Below, one piece after another: positions 18,992 through 27,300 of a stretch of DNA of 28,564 nt. The notes beneath the pieces are model-generated. The model was given only the letters and a program-made list of their open reading frames with translations. It had not been told where the DNA came from and did no database searches. Source of the DNA: an uncultured Pseudomonadota bacterium (GTDB taxonomy: Bacteria > Myxococcota_A > Polyangia > HGW-17); assembly GCA_938004375.1 (NCBI GenBank), contig CALKWH010000173.1, forward strand, positions 1 to 28,564, given 5' to 3'. The first letter of the stretch is position 1; each line of letters begins with the position of its first letter. A program made the translations under genes and the position numbers.

Positions 18992-19008
18992 GTCGCGCGC
19001 GGCGCGAC
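18992..19008 (+). promoter_or_regulatory. Leader hairpin just upstream of a ribosome binding site
   Basis: GTCGCGC-GCG-GCGCGAC is a perfect 7-bp GC stem with a 3-nt loop. It ends four bases before the GAGGA ribosome site and 14 bases before the GTG start at 19023. It could limit initiation. No aptamer-like structure is recognised. Confidence 0.4.
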
Positions 19009-19022
19009 CCGCGAGGACCCCC

Positions 19023-20102
19023 GTGAACCTGACGCTGATCTCCCTTTTCTGCGCGCTGTTGGCCACCGGCGATCCCGTCGCCGCCCCCGGCGATTCCGCC
19101 GCACCGGAAGTCCCTTCCGTCGCACGCCGGGCCGCCGGCGCCGCGCTCTCCCTCGTCCCCGGCATGCTCGTCCCCGGGGGCGGCCACTGGATGATCGGCG
19201 ACCGCGCCGGCGCGAAGAAGATGCTCCTTTACAAGGGCGCGGGGCTCGCCCTGTTCGCCCTGGGGTTCGCGCCCATCCTCTACAGCAACGCCGCCGATCA
19301 GGTGATGCACGCGGCCTATCCCGTCACCGTGGGCGGCTTCGGCCTGTTCGCCCTCGCCACCCTCATGGACCTCACCGGCGCCTTGTTCTCGGGGCGGCCC
19401 CCCGGGTCGCCAGCCCGCTCGGCCCCCGCGATCGAGCTGGCCTCCCGCTGGATGCACGTCTCCGATCCGCACTTCGGATACGACCACTTCTGGAACCCCG
19501 GCGTCGTCGCCCGCCTCCACCAATTCCGCGCGGCCGGCGATTTCTTCCACGCCCCGGCCGACGGCAACACGCGGCTGCGCGGCGCACTCGCCTGGCGCCC
19601 GTTCGGGCCACGCCCAGGCGGTGCGCCGACCACGGACGGCACCTTTTTCGAGCTCTCGGTCGCCCTTTCCCGGCACGCCTTCGTCCCCGAGGGCTTCACT
19701 GTGCTCACCCCCGAAGCCCTCGCGCTCGGTCGTCTGGATCTGCGACGGATCCACCCGTCTCTCTCGGGCGCCTTCGCCGAGCTGGGCATCGGCTGGGGCC
19801 TCGAGCGCACGGCCTACGATGGGGTGACCACGAAACCCGACCTCGCCCAGAACCTGCTCGTCGAGGTGGCCTACGGGCTGTACCTGGGTCATCCCGTCAC
19901 CGACGGCGAACCCGGTCGCGGGGGAGAGCTCAAATTTTATTACAGCCACCGCCACGACGACTGGGCCGGCGGCCTGCAGGGCGTGCTGGGCTTCTTCGGC
20001 GTGGGCGGGCGGTACTTCTTCTCCCGGCACTGGGGGCTCGAGGCCGCCGCCGAGCGCGGGTCCGCCACCCGGGTGACCCTGGGCGCGGTGTTCCGGTACT
20101 GA
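19023..20102 (+). CDS. Uncharacterised envelope protein with two membrane segments and a barrel-like C-terminal half
   Basis: A 359-residue protein that I do not recognise. The GTG at 19023 is preceded by GAGGA and gives a signal-like N-terminus (MNLTLISLFCALLATGDPVAA); the frame stays open 32 codons upstream, without a signal-like start. After a Pro/Ala linker, VPGGGHWMIGDRAGAKKMLLYKGAGLALFALGFAP (about 50-85) resembles the small membrane modules that follow a GxGxxxxG-type loop. A second hydrophobic segment lies at about 99-122. From 135 on, alternating strands (FFELSVALSRHAF, FAELGIGWGLERTAYDG, NLLVEVAYGLYLGHPV, GGELKFYYSHRHDDW, GVGGRYFFSRHWGLEAAAERG, RVTLGAVFRY) end in a terminal aromatic residue. 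This looks like an outer-membrane beta-barrel with its assembly signal. Its stop is one base before the phosphoesterase start, so the two are coupled. Confidence 0.65.
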   Translation: MNLTLISLFCALLATGDPVAAPGDSAAPEVPSVARRAAGAALSLVPGMLVPGGGHWMIGDRAGAKKMLLYKGAGLALFALGFAPILYSNAADQVMHAAYPVTVGGFGLFALATLMDLTGALFSGRPPGSPARSAPAIELASRWMHVSDPHFGYDHFWNPGVVARLHQFRAAGDFFHAPADGNTRLRGALAWRPFGPRPGGAPTTDGTFFELSVALSRHAFVPEGFTVLTPEALALGRLDLRRIHPSLSGAFAELGIGWGLERTAYDGVTTKPDLAQNLLVEVAYGLYLGHPVTDGEPGRGGELKFYYSHRHDDWAGGLQGVLGFFGVGGRYFFSRHWGLEAAAERGSATRVTLGAVFRY

Positions 20103-20103
20103 C

Positions 20104-21204
20104 ATGACGCGGCTTATCCTTCTTTCTCTCCTCCTCCTTTCCCTGTTCGCGGCCTGCTCCGACGGCCCCGGGGAGCGCGCCCGCCTGGACCTGACCCTGG
20201 GGCGCGGGGCTGCCGGCGGCGTGACCCTCGTCGTGCGCGATGGACTGGCCATCGTGGACACTCTGGAGCCAGGGCGTCTGGACCTGTGGTGCAACGCGCC
20301 GACCCAGGAGCTCACCCTCGAAGTGGGGGAAGACGCCGTCACGGACTGGGAGCTCACCGTGCGGAACCTCCCCGCCGACGCCGTGCTCACCCTCGCCACC
20401 GCCGACGCCACTGCGCTGGCGCTGCCCGCCGGCCTCCCCACGGAGAAGCGCTGGCGCCTGACGCTGCCGCCGGGCGCCATCACGGTGGTGCGCCTCGCAC
20501 CCCCCGACGCCGACGTCACCGGGCCGTTCCGGTTCGCCGTGCTCTCGGACATCCAGGAGGGGATCGGGCGGATCCAGGACCTGACCGGACGCCTCAACGA
20601 CGAACCCGACGTGCGGTTCGTCGTCTCGGCCGGGGACCTCACCGACAACGGGAGCCCCGAGGAGTACGCCCGAATCCGCCAGGCCCTCGAGGGCCTGAAC
20701 GTGCCCTTCTATTCCACCTGCGGGAACCACGACGTGGCCATCGGCGACGAGATGGTCTGGCACCACCACGTGGGACGGCACTCGTTCCACTTCTCCTTCC
20801 GGGGGGCGGCCTTCTCGTTCGTGGACTCGGCCTCGGCCACCATGGATCCGACCGTCAACACCTGGCTCGACGGGTGGCTCGACGACGCCCGTGACCGCTG
20901 GCACGCCTTCGTCACGCATATCCCGCCGGTGGACCCCAACGGTGTGCGCAACGGCGCCTTCTCGAGCCGCAAGGAGGCGGCCGCGCTCATCGCCCGATTC
21001 GCCCGGGACGGCGTGGATCTCGCCTTCTTCGGCCACGTCCACACCTACGTGAAATACAACTTGGGCGGCGTCGAGTGCCACCTCTCCGGCGGCGGCGGCG
21101 GCTGGCCCATGCGCTGGGACGGCGTCGGCCGCCATTACCTGATCGTGGACGTGGATCCTGTCGCCCGCACCCACGCCGTGCGGATGGTGGACGTCGGGGA
21201 GTGA
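20104..21204 (+). CDS. Calcineurin-like metallophosphoesterase lipoprotein
   Basis: A 366-residue lipoprotein (lipobox LFAAC, Cys18). Residues ~20-135 are a beta-sandwich of unknown type. From 142 on it is a metallophosphoesterase: LSDIQEG (Asp149, Gln151), VVSAGDLTDNG (Asp178), CGNHD (Asn208, His209), VTHIPP (His272), and FFGHVHTY (His311, His313). The first motif is D-x-Q where D-x-H is usual; the other metal ligands are in place, so it may still bind two metals. The substrate (phosphoester, phospholipid or nucleotide) is unknown. The ATG lies one base after the stop of the upstream barrel-like gene. Its own stop is the first of three copies of a 16-bp tandem repeat. Confidence 0.85.
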   Translation: MTRLILLSLLLLSLFAACSDGPGERARLDLTLGRGAAGGVTLVVRDGLAIVDTLEPGRLDLWCNAPTQELTLEVGEDAVTDWELTVRNLPADAVLTLATADATALALPAGLPTEKRWRLTLPPGAITVVRLAPPDADVTGPFRFAVLSDIQEGIGRIQDLTGRLNDEPDVRFVVSAGDLTDNGSPEEYARIRQALEGLNVPFYSTCGNHDVAIGDEMVWHHHVGRHSFHFSFRGAAFSFVDSASATMDPTVNTWLDGWLDDARDRWHAFVTHIPPVDPNGVRNGAFSSRKEAAALIARFARDGVDLAFFGHVHTYVKYNLGGVECHLSGGGGGWPMRWDGVGRHYLIVDVDPVARTHAVRMVDVGE

Positions 21205-21240
21205 CACAGTCGGGGAATGACCCCGTCGGGGAGTGACCCC
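21193..21240 (+). repeat. Three tandem copies of a 16-bp unit over the end of the phosphoesterase gene
   Basis: The units start at 21193, 21209 and 21225 and read GTCGGGGAGTGACACA, GTCGGGGAATGACCCC and GTCGGGGAGTGACCCC. The first contains the codons VGE-stop of the upstream gene, and each copy keeps a TGA. The last is followed directly by GGGAGG, which serves the next gene. This looks like replication slippage. Confidence 0.85.
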
Positions 21241-21252
21241 GGGAGGTGAACC

Positions 21253-21813
21253 ATGAAATCTGTCCTGCTCTGGATCCTGTTTCCCGCCCTCGCGGCCTGC
21301 ACGAATCAGAAGGAGGCTCACGTCCCGAAGAACGACACGCCGCCGCCCCGGGAGGCGACCGTCGTCACGCCCCCCGGCCCCACCGCCGCAGCCTGGACGC
21401 CGCCGAAGACCGAGCCCGGCGACGACGGCTGGGAACGTTACGTCGACGCCCCCTCCCTCACCCCCGCCACCGCCGCCGGCTTCACGCCGGGCTTCGACAC
21501 CCCCGAGGGTGCGCTCTTGTCCTTCTATGCCTCGAAGATGCGCGGAGACGACGCCTGGCGCGCCGCCCTGGCCGACGGGAAGAACCCCGCTTTCGGCAAG
21601 GGGGACCTCGACCGCCTGAACCGCAAGCTCGACCACTCGAAGGACTGGAAGTACCTCGAGGTGCGCCTGGTGGGCAAGAAATCCAAAGACGAGGAACTGT
21701 GGATCAAGATCTACATGAAAATCGAGTTCAACGGGAAGCTCGACGACGGCGAGGACGAGGCCACCCTGGTGAACGTGGGCGGCCGCTGGTACGTCCTCTC
21801 GATCCCCACTTAA
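21253..21813 (+). CDS. Small lipoprotein of unknown function
   Basis: A 186-residue protein with a clear lipoprotein signal (MKSVLLWILFPALAAC, Cys16). A Pro/Thr-rich, probably disordered linker (about 25-60) leads to a compact domain: FDTPEGALLSFYASKMRGDDAWRAAL, then KLDHSKDWKYLEVRLVGKKSKDEELWIKIYMKIEFNGK, ending VNVGGRWYVLSIP. This helix-then-strands layout, with a final GGRWYVxSI strand, resembles cone-like (SnoaL/DUF4878-type) folds. The assignment is by pattern only. GGAGGT lies four bases before the ATG. It is third in the 19023-21813 cluster, 48 nt after the phosphoesterase. Confidence 0.75.
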   Translation: MKSVLLWILFPALAACTNQKEAHVPKNDTPPPREATVVTPPGPTAAAWTPPKTEPGDDGWERYVDAPSLTPATAAGFTPGFDTPEGALLSFYASKMRGDDAWRAALADGKNPAFGKGDLDRLNRKLDHSKDWKYLEVRLVGKKSKDEELWIKIYMKIEFNGKLDDGEDEATLVNVGGRWYVLSIPT

Positions 21814-21821
21814 AAATATTA

Positions 21822-21850
21822 TTGACCATTTTCCCGGTCCTGCATAGATT
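21822..21850 (+). promoter_or_regulatory. Sigma-70-like promoter for the zinc-ribbon membrane protein
   Basis: TTGACC, a 17-base spacer and TAGATT, within an AT-rich gap. The predicted start, near 21857, leaves a leader of about 33 nt that contains AGGAGG. It suggests that the gene at 21890 can be transcribed apart from the upstream cluster. Confidence 0.55.
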
Positions 21851-21889
21851 CCTCCCCTGCGCCCCCGGCGCGACAGGAGGAAACAGTAC

Positions 21890-22753
21890 ATGCAGGACCA
21901 CACCTATCGACCCACCGGCACCTTCGATCCCAAGGGGGTCGGCCTCGGCCTCGCCCTGGCCGTTGCCGCCATGTTCCCGATCTCGTTCGTCTACGCGTAC
22001 GCCGTGCGGTACATCCCGTTCGTGTACGTCAACTTCCTGATCAGTTTCGGCGCCGTGTTCGCGGTGGCCGGCGCCTACGTCTTCGGCGAGTCCCTGGGGC
22101 GCAACCGCAGCCGGGCCGCCTCCCTGGTGGCCATGCTGCTCGCCGGCGTCCTCACCCTGTTCGTGTTCTGGGTGACCTTCCTGTTCGTGATCTCCCGGCA
22201 TGAACTGGAATACCTGAAGATGCTCACCGACCCGTCCTATGTGATCGACCTCGTGAAGGAGCTGGTGAAGGTCGGCTGGTTCACGCTCAAGCGCAACCAG
22301 GTCAAGGGCACGTTCTACGGCCTCCTGCTCGCCGTCGAGGCCGTCGCCTACCTCGGGATCTTCGTGTTCGCGTGGTGGACCTTCCTCAAGGAGCGCGTGT
22401 TCTGCGAGAAGTGCCAGAAGTGGGTGGAGCGCGAGCGGGTGGCCATGTTCTTCGACCTGGCCCCGCTGGAGGCCATCGCCACGGCCCTGGCCGCGGGCTC
22501 CGACGTCTGGGTGGACCACCTGCGGCTGGCCGGCACGACCCCCTCGCTGCAGATCGAACTGGCCTCCTGCGCGGGCTGTGCCGAGCTGCACGTGGTCAAC
22601 CTGATCCACACCCAGGACGTGGTGGACAAGGACGGGAACCCCTCCACCGAGGAGAAGGTCCTCCTGGCCAACATCCTGATCCACGGCGCCACCGCCGCCC
22701 GCTTCCGGCAGCGCGTGGACCAGCTCCGCGCGGAGTTCGCCGCCCAGGGGTGA
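21890..22753 (+). CDS. Four-helix membrane protein with a split CxxC zinc ribbon
   Basis: A 287-residue protein that I do not recognise. Hydrophobic segments lie at about 17-39, 43-66, 77-101 and 142-165. The C-terminal 115 residues are soluble and carry two CxxC pairs, Cys172-Cys175 (FCEKCQKWVERERV) and Cys227-Cys230 (SCAGCAELHVV). They probably form one zinc ribbon, with a 51-residue insert of helix and strand between the knuckles. There is no signal peptide. GGAGG lies nine bases before the ATG. Similar membrane-plus-zinc-ribbon layouts occur in diverse membrane assembly factors, but no family is named here. It is convergent with the YD-repeat gene. Confidence 0.75.
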   Translation: MQDHTYRPTGTFDPKGVGLGLALAVAAMFPISFVYAYAVRYIPFVYVNFLISFGAVFAVAGAYVFGESLGRNRSRAASLVAMLLAGVLTLFVFWVTFLFVISRHELEYLKMLTDPSYVIDLVKELVKVGWFTLKRNQVKGTFYGLLLAVEAVAYLGIFVFAWWTFLKERVFCEKCQKWVERERVAMFFDLAPLEAIATALAAGSDVWVDHLRLAGTTPSLQIELASCAGCAELHVVNLIHTQDVVDKDGNPSTEEKVLLANILIHGATAARFRQRVDQLRAEFAAQG

Positions 22754-22825
22754 ACCGGTCGAGTCGAATCGGCGCAGTCGAGGTTCGAACCATCACATGA
22801 CGACGAAGGGTTCATGCCCGGGGAA

Positions 22826-24295
22826 TCAATCCCATTCCTTCACTTCCGTGGAAGGATCGTCATCTCCCGTGTCCCCGGGATCATTCCATTCGTCCTCGGC
22901 GGGGTCGGCGATGGGTTTGCGGTTCTCGTCGTACTTCTTCATGTCCACGAAGTCGCCCTGGGCATCGTAGGTCGATACGGTGCCGGCAAGATGCTCCTCC
23001 TGGTGCATCACGAGCTCCATTTTGGTCCCGTAGTACCACCTCTCCACCTGGTTTCCGAATCGGTCGTATTTGGCCTTCCAGCCGGCGACGCCCTCCTCTT
23101 GATGAAGCACGAGACCACCTTTGACATTATAATACCATTCTTCAATTAAATTATTATTTTTATCTAATATGATTTTTTTACAAGCCACATTATTATTATT
23201 TGCCTTCTTTTTCCCGTCCGTTCCAAAGTGGCAAGTCTGCATCGTCCGGCTCTTGTCGTCCATGGTATCGACGATTCCGTGGACGCCCTCGGCGTTCAGG
23301 GTCGGCCGATCGTCGAGGCCGTAGAACCACTCCTCCGAGACCAGGCCGTCCTGGGATTCCTTCTTTTTGACCCGCGCGACTCCTTCTTTGTTTACACAGG
23401 GTTTTCCCTGAACATCCAGATAGCGGATCTCCTCGACCCGGTTTGGGACATCCCGGGAAAACCTGCGGGCGGCAAAGCCGTCGAGACCTCGGATCGGCTT
23501 GCCGTCGAGCCCCAGATTCCAGATCTCGACCCGTCGACCCGTCGCGTCCGACACATACTTCTCCCCACCGATGGAATCGTCGGAGAGGACAGGCTTTCCC
23601 TCCACATCGAAGAAGCGCTTCTCCGTCATGTTTCCGGAGTTGTCATACCTGGCCTTCCAGCCACCGAGGCCGCCGCGCCCCTTGGCCGGCTTCCCCTCCA
23701 GATCCAGATAGACCTCGCCCACCAGATTGCCCACCGCGTCCCAGGACCGCTTCGAGGAATAAACATACTTAGGCGGCAACGGCTTTCCTGCGGCGTCCTG
23801 GGCGCCCGCGGTCAGGAGGTTGCCCGCGGTGTCGTAAACATAGGTATACTTGACGACCCCATTCTTCAGCGAGGTCGGTTTTCCCTGCGCATCCAAAGGC
23901 ATCTCTGCCAGGACCAGACCCTGTTCGTTGCGCTCGTACTGACGGCCGAACACGTCCCAAGGATCTTTTTGTGGCTGATTCTTCGCGTCGAAATACCGGA
24001 TTGTCTTGATGAAACCGTTCGCGTCCTCGGTCCACTTTTCCCGGGTGACCTCGGCCTCTTCCTCCGGGGCGGCGGCGGTCTTCCCGGGTCCGGGGTCAGG
24101 GAGCTGGTCCCGAACCATCCCGACGGTCTTCCACCGGGTCCCGGGCTCTCCCGGGAGGCTCCTGCAGGTAGTCGTGAAACCCTTGCCGTCCGGGTTCCAC
24201 GTGTATTCCGTGATGGGGTTCGAGAAGAACTCGATTCGGGAGTCCTCGTTGAGAAACAAGGCGCCCAGACCGTTGACGACCTCCACCTTCTGCAC
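22826..24295 (-). CDS. YD-like tandem repeat protein, N-terminus uncertain
   Basis: 489 residues from the first usable start (GTG at 24295). About ten repeats of 35-40 residues fill residues ~95-465. The core is E-x-x-(Y/F)-(Y/F)-D-x-x-GKP...G...YD-x-x-GN, for example RYDNSGNMTEKRFFDVEGKPV and KYDRFGNQVERWYYGTK. This is close to RHS/YD- and MORN-type sequence patterns that build extended beta structures. The C-terminus is acidic (DPAEDEWNDPGDTGDDD). No signal peptide or ribosome site precedes the GTG. The frame stays open 25 or more codons further up, into the stop region of the fusion gene, without an ATG, so a frameshift or an unusual start is possible. The 80-bp island at 23121-23200 has 16% GC and encodes Asn-rich sequence. 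It is likely the third gene of the sigma operon; its function is unknown. Confidence 0.7.
   Translation of the reverse strand: MQKVEVVNGLGALFLNEDSRIEFFSNPITEYTWNPDGKGFTTTCRSLPGEPGTRWKTVGMVRDQLPDPGPGKTAAAPEEEAEVTREKWTEDANGFIKTIRYFDAKNQPQKDPWDVFGRQYERNEQGLVLAEMPLDAQGKPTSLKNGVVKYTYVYDTAGNLLTAGAQDAAGKPLPPKYVYSSKRSWDAVGNLVGEVYLDLEGKPAKGRGGLGGWKARYDNSGNMTEKRFFDVEGKPVLSDDSIGGEKYVSDATGRRVEIWNLGLDGKPIRGLDGFAARRFSRDVPNRVEEIRYLDVQGKPCVNKEGVARVKKKESQDGLVSEEWFYGLDDRPTLNAEGVHGIVDTMDDKSRTMQTCHFGTDGKKKANNNNVACKKIILDKNNNLIEEWYYNVKGGLVLHQEEGVAGWKAKYDRFGNQVERWYYGTKMELVMHQEEHLAGTVSTYDAQGDFVDMKKYDENRKPIADPAEDEWNDPGDTGDDDPSTEVKEWD
23121..23200. other. AT-rich island (13 G/C in 80 bases) encoding Asn-rich repeat sequence
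   Basis: On the coding (minus) strand this reads through AAT AAT AAT AAT, AAA AAA ATC ATA TTA, AAT AAT AAT TTA and TGG TAT TAT AAT, giving NNNN...KKIILDKNNNLIEEWYYN. It keeps the frame and the repeat register, yet uses codons foreign to the neighbouring genes. Confidence 0.7.
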
Positions 24296-24368
24296 CCTGG
24301 AACAAGGATTGCGAAAAACCGGGGTTTTCGAGGGTGTGACACGGGTTGGAGGGCGTCCATTTTCCTGG

Positions 24369-27300
24369 TCATTCCCAACCGGGATCGGCGGGGACCAGGC
24401 GGAACTTGGACGAGACGACCACGTCGGCCACCCGCACGGGGGCGGTCCCGGCGGTGAAACGGAGGGTCCGCAGCGCGTTGTAGGAGGTGATCTTCACCTG
24501 GCCGGTGGCCTGGTCCGTCGACGGGCCGGCGGCCTTCTTCGAGCCGGCGCCGGGACGGCGGGGCACCACGAAGATCTGGTAGCGACCGCGCCGCTCCATG
24601 GAGCTCGAGAGCTGCTCGGTCACCCGGGACTGCGCGGACTGGACGTCCACGCGGCGGGCGCCGCCGGCGAAGGAGACCACGCGCCCCTCCGGGGTGATCA
24701 CCACCAGATCGAGCTGGGCGTCGCCCTCCCACGTGGCCTCGAGGGTCAGGGAGTCGCGGCGCAGGGTCGGCTTCGCCTCCTCCTTCAATTTCCGCTCGGC
24801 CTGGGCGCGCACCCCGGCGGAGAGTCCGGCGAGGAAGCGGGCGGAGTCCTGCGTGCACTGCACCGCGGCGACCTGGTGCTCCCAGTTCTTCGGCGCCGAC
24901 AGGGCGCGGGGCACCGCGTGGGCACACATCATCTGGAAGTCGCCCAGGGCGCGCCAGGTCCCGAACAGGCGGTCGTGGGCGGCCTCTGCGCCCGGGTTCG
25001 CGTCGATCGCGCTCTCGAGCCACTCCACCGCCCGGTCGGCCTCGCCGGCCAGCAGGGCCAGCTCGGCTTGCACCACCAGGGCCTCGGCATCCATGGCGTC
25101 CTTGGCCAGCCACTGGGCGGCGAGCTTCCCGGCCTCCTCGGTGGAGCCGGCCTGGATCAACTGGCGCACCAGCGCCTGGAGACGGTCGCGGCTCTCGGGC
25201 TTCTCCAGCAACGCCGCCCGGCGCTTCTGCACCTCGGTCCAGTCCGCCGCGGCCGAGTCCGCCGCCACGCTCACCGCGGCCACCCGGTACCACTCCTTGC
25301 GCATCCGGATCATCCGGCGACCCCGGCGGCTGCGGGACATCTCCATGGGCACCATCTCCTCGTCGGCCGCGATGCGGGACATCTTCGCCGCCGGCGGCGC
25401 CGACATCGAGGGGAGGGGTGCCCCGGCGCCGGCCATCATGTCCTCGGCCCGTCCCGCGGCGTTCTTGCCCAGAAGCCCCGGAGGACCGGACACCTCGGCC
25501 TCGTGGCTCTCCTCGGTCCCCGTCCAGTCCACGGCCGGGCGCGTGTCCTTCACGCCGAAGGCCTTGGCCATGGCCGGGCTCTCGAGCACCAGCAGGCTGG
25601 TGTGGCGCGACAGGACATGGTGGTCCTTCGAGATCGCGACGATCTCCTTCACCGTGTCGGGGCCGCCGTCCTGCTCCTGGAGGTCGTCGATGCGCCCCTG
25701 GGCCCAGATCCGCGGCACGAAGGCGTTGCCCGCGGCCGCCACCGGGTCCAGCTTCACCTGGTACTCGCGGCGGAAGTCCACGCCCTCGAGCTGGCCCGTG
25801 AGCACCAGGGGGCCCTCCACCAGTGTCGCCGGGGTGCGCATGGCCACCACCAGCTCCTCGCCGGGCCAGATCGTCTCGGTCTTCGCGGGGGCCACCTGGC
25901 GCACGCCCTCGGGGAACGCCAGTTTCACGCCGGTCACGGGCACGCCCAGTTGGCGCTGAAGCACCTTCCAGGCCAGAACGGCCGTACGAGTGCCCGGCTT
26001 CAGGGTCAGCATGGAGCCCGAGCCCGCCCGGGCCAGCGCCCGCAGCGCCAGTTCGTCGGTCTCGCCGCCCAGGCCGACGGTGGTCAGCCGGGCGCGACCC
26101 AGCATCTTCGCCGCCTTCGCGGCGAGCCGGGAGGGGTCCTTCTCGCCCACGCTGGCGACGCCGTCGGTGAGCCACACGATCCGCGTGCGGGCGGCCTTCT
26201 CGCCGGCCGCGGTCACGACCTGGCCGATGGCGTCCAGGGCCGCCTCGAACCGTGAGGATCCGATGGGCTCGAGCTTCCCGAGCTCGGCGTACACCCGCTC
26301 GGCCAGCGCGTCCGAGGCGCCCTCGGAGTCGACCAGGGTGCGGCAGGCGTGGTGGCAGGCGAGCACGCTCACCTTGTGGGCGCCTTCGAGCTCACCCACG
26401 AGCAGGCGGGCCAGCTCGGCGGCCCGCGTCAGGCGGGTCTTCTGCATGCTGTACGAGCGGTCCACCACCAGCACCAGGTGCAGCGGGTCGTTCCCGGTGT
26501 ACGCCGGCAGGATCGGCTTCAGGGTCACCAGCGCGTAGCCGTCGGCCTCGGGCTTCTCCGGCTGCCGGTAGGCCCAGGCCCGGATCTCGCGGCCCGGCTT
26601 CTCCTCGGGGATGTCGAGGATCAGATCACCCTCGGGCCGGAAGTCCGTCTTCGTCACGGCCAGGCGCGCCGTGCCGTTCTCCTGGCGGCGCTCCATGGTC
26701 AGCGGGGAGATCCGCAGCCGGCCGGCGTCGCTCACGCCGCCCACGGTGGCCCGGAAACTGAACTTCTCCGTGGCGACCTTGTCCTGGTGCGCGGCGGCCA
26801 GCGGCAGCACGTAGCGGTGACCGCCCGGGATCGGCTCGAGCAGCTGGGTGTAGGCGATGCGCACCCGCCGGCTGCCCTGCTTCGGGATCGGGAAGATCTT
26901 CAACTCGAACTGGGAGCCCTGCTTCCAGTTCAGCAGCGCGGGGTCGTGCCACGGGCCGGGGACCCACACGTACTCCACGACCTCTCTCTTCTTGTCCTTC
27001 GGGGCCGCGTTGCGCAGCACGCCCGCCCAGATCTTGTCGCCCTCGTCCCGCGCGACGATGGCGCCGTGCTCCCACTTGCCCTCGACCACCAGGTCCAGCC
27101 CGGCGATCTGCGCGTCCGGCGGCAGCGGGAAGGTGTAGATGCCCTCGAGGGTGTCGGGGGAGTCGTTCATGAACTCCTCCTCGATCTCGGTGCGCACGAC
27201 GCGGCCCTGGATCTTCACGTCCACGGCATGGTCGATCAGGCGCAGGGCCAGCTCGGTGTCGGCGCCCGCGCCCGGGCGCCGGGCCTTCAGGCGTCCGAAG

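Noticed and set aside
18927..19022. Upstream ATG start for the barrel-like protein
   Set aside because: The added 32 residues are polar and precede a signal-like segment. The GTG at 19023 has GAGGA at suitable distance.
21193..21240. Short tandem repeats as a CRISPR remnant
   Set aside because: The units are 16 bp with no spacers, and no cas genes are present.
22782..22833. Short palindromes GGTTCGAACC and GGGAATCAATCCC as terminators between convergent genes
   Set aside because: Stems are short, without T-tracts; the second spans the stop codon of the YD-repeat gene.
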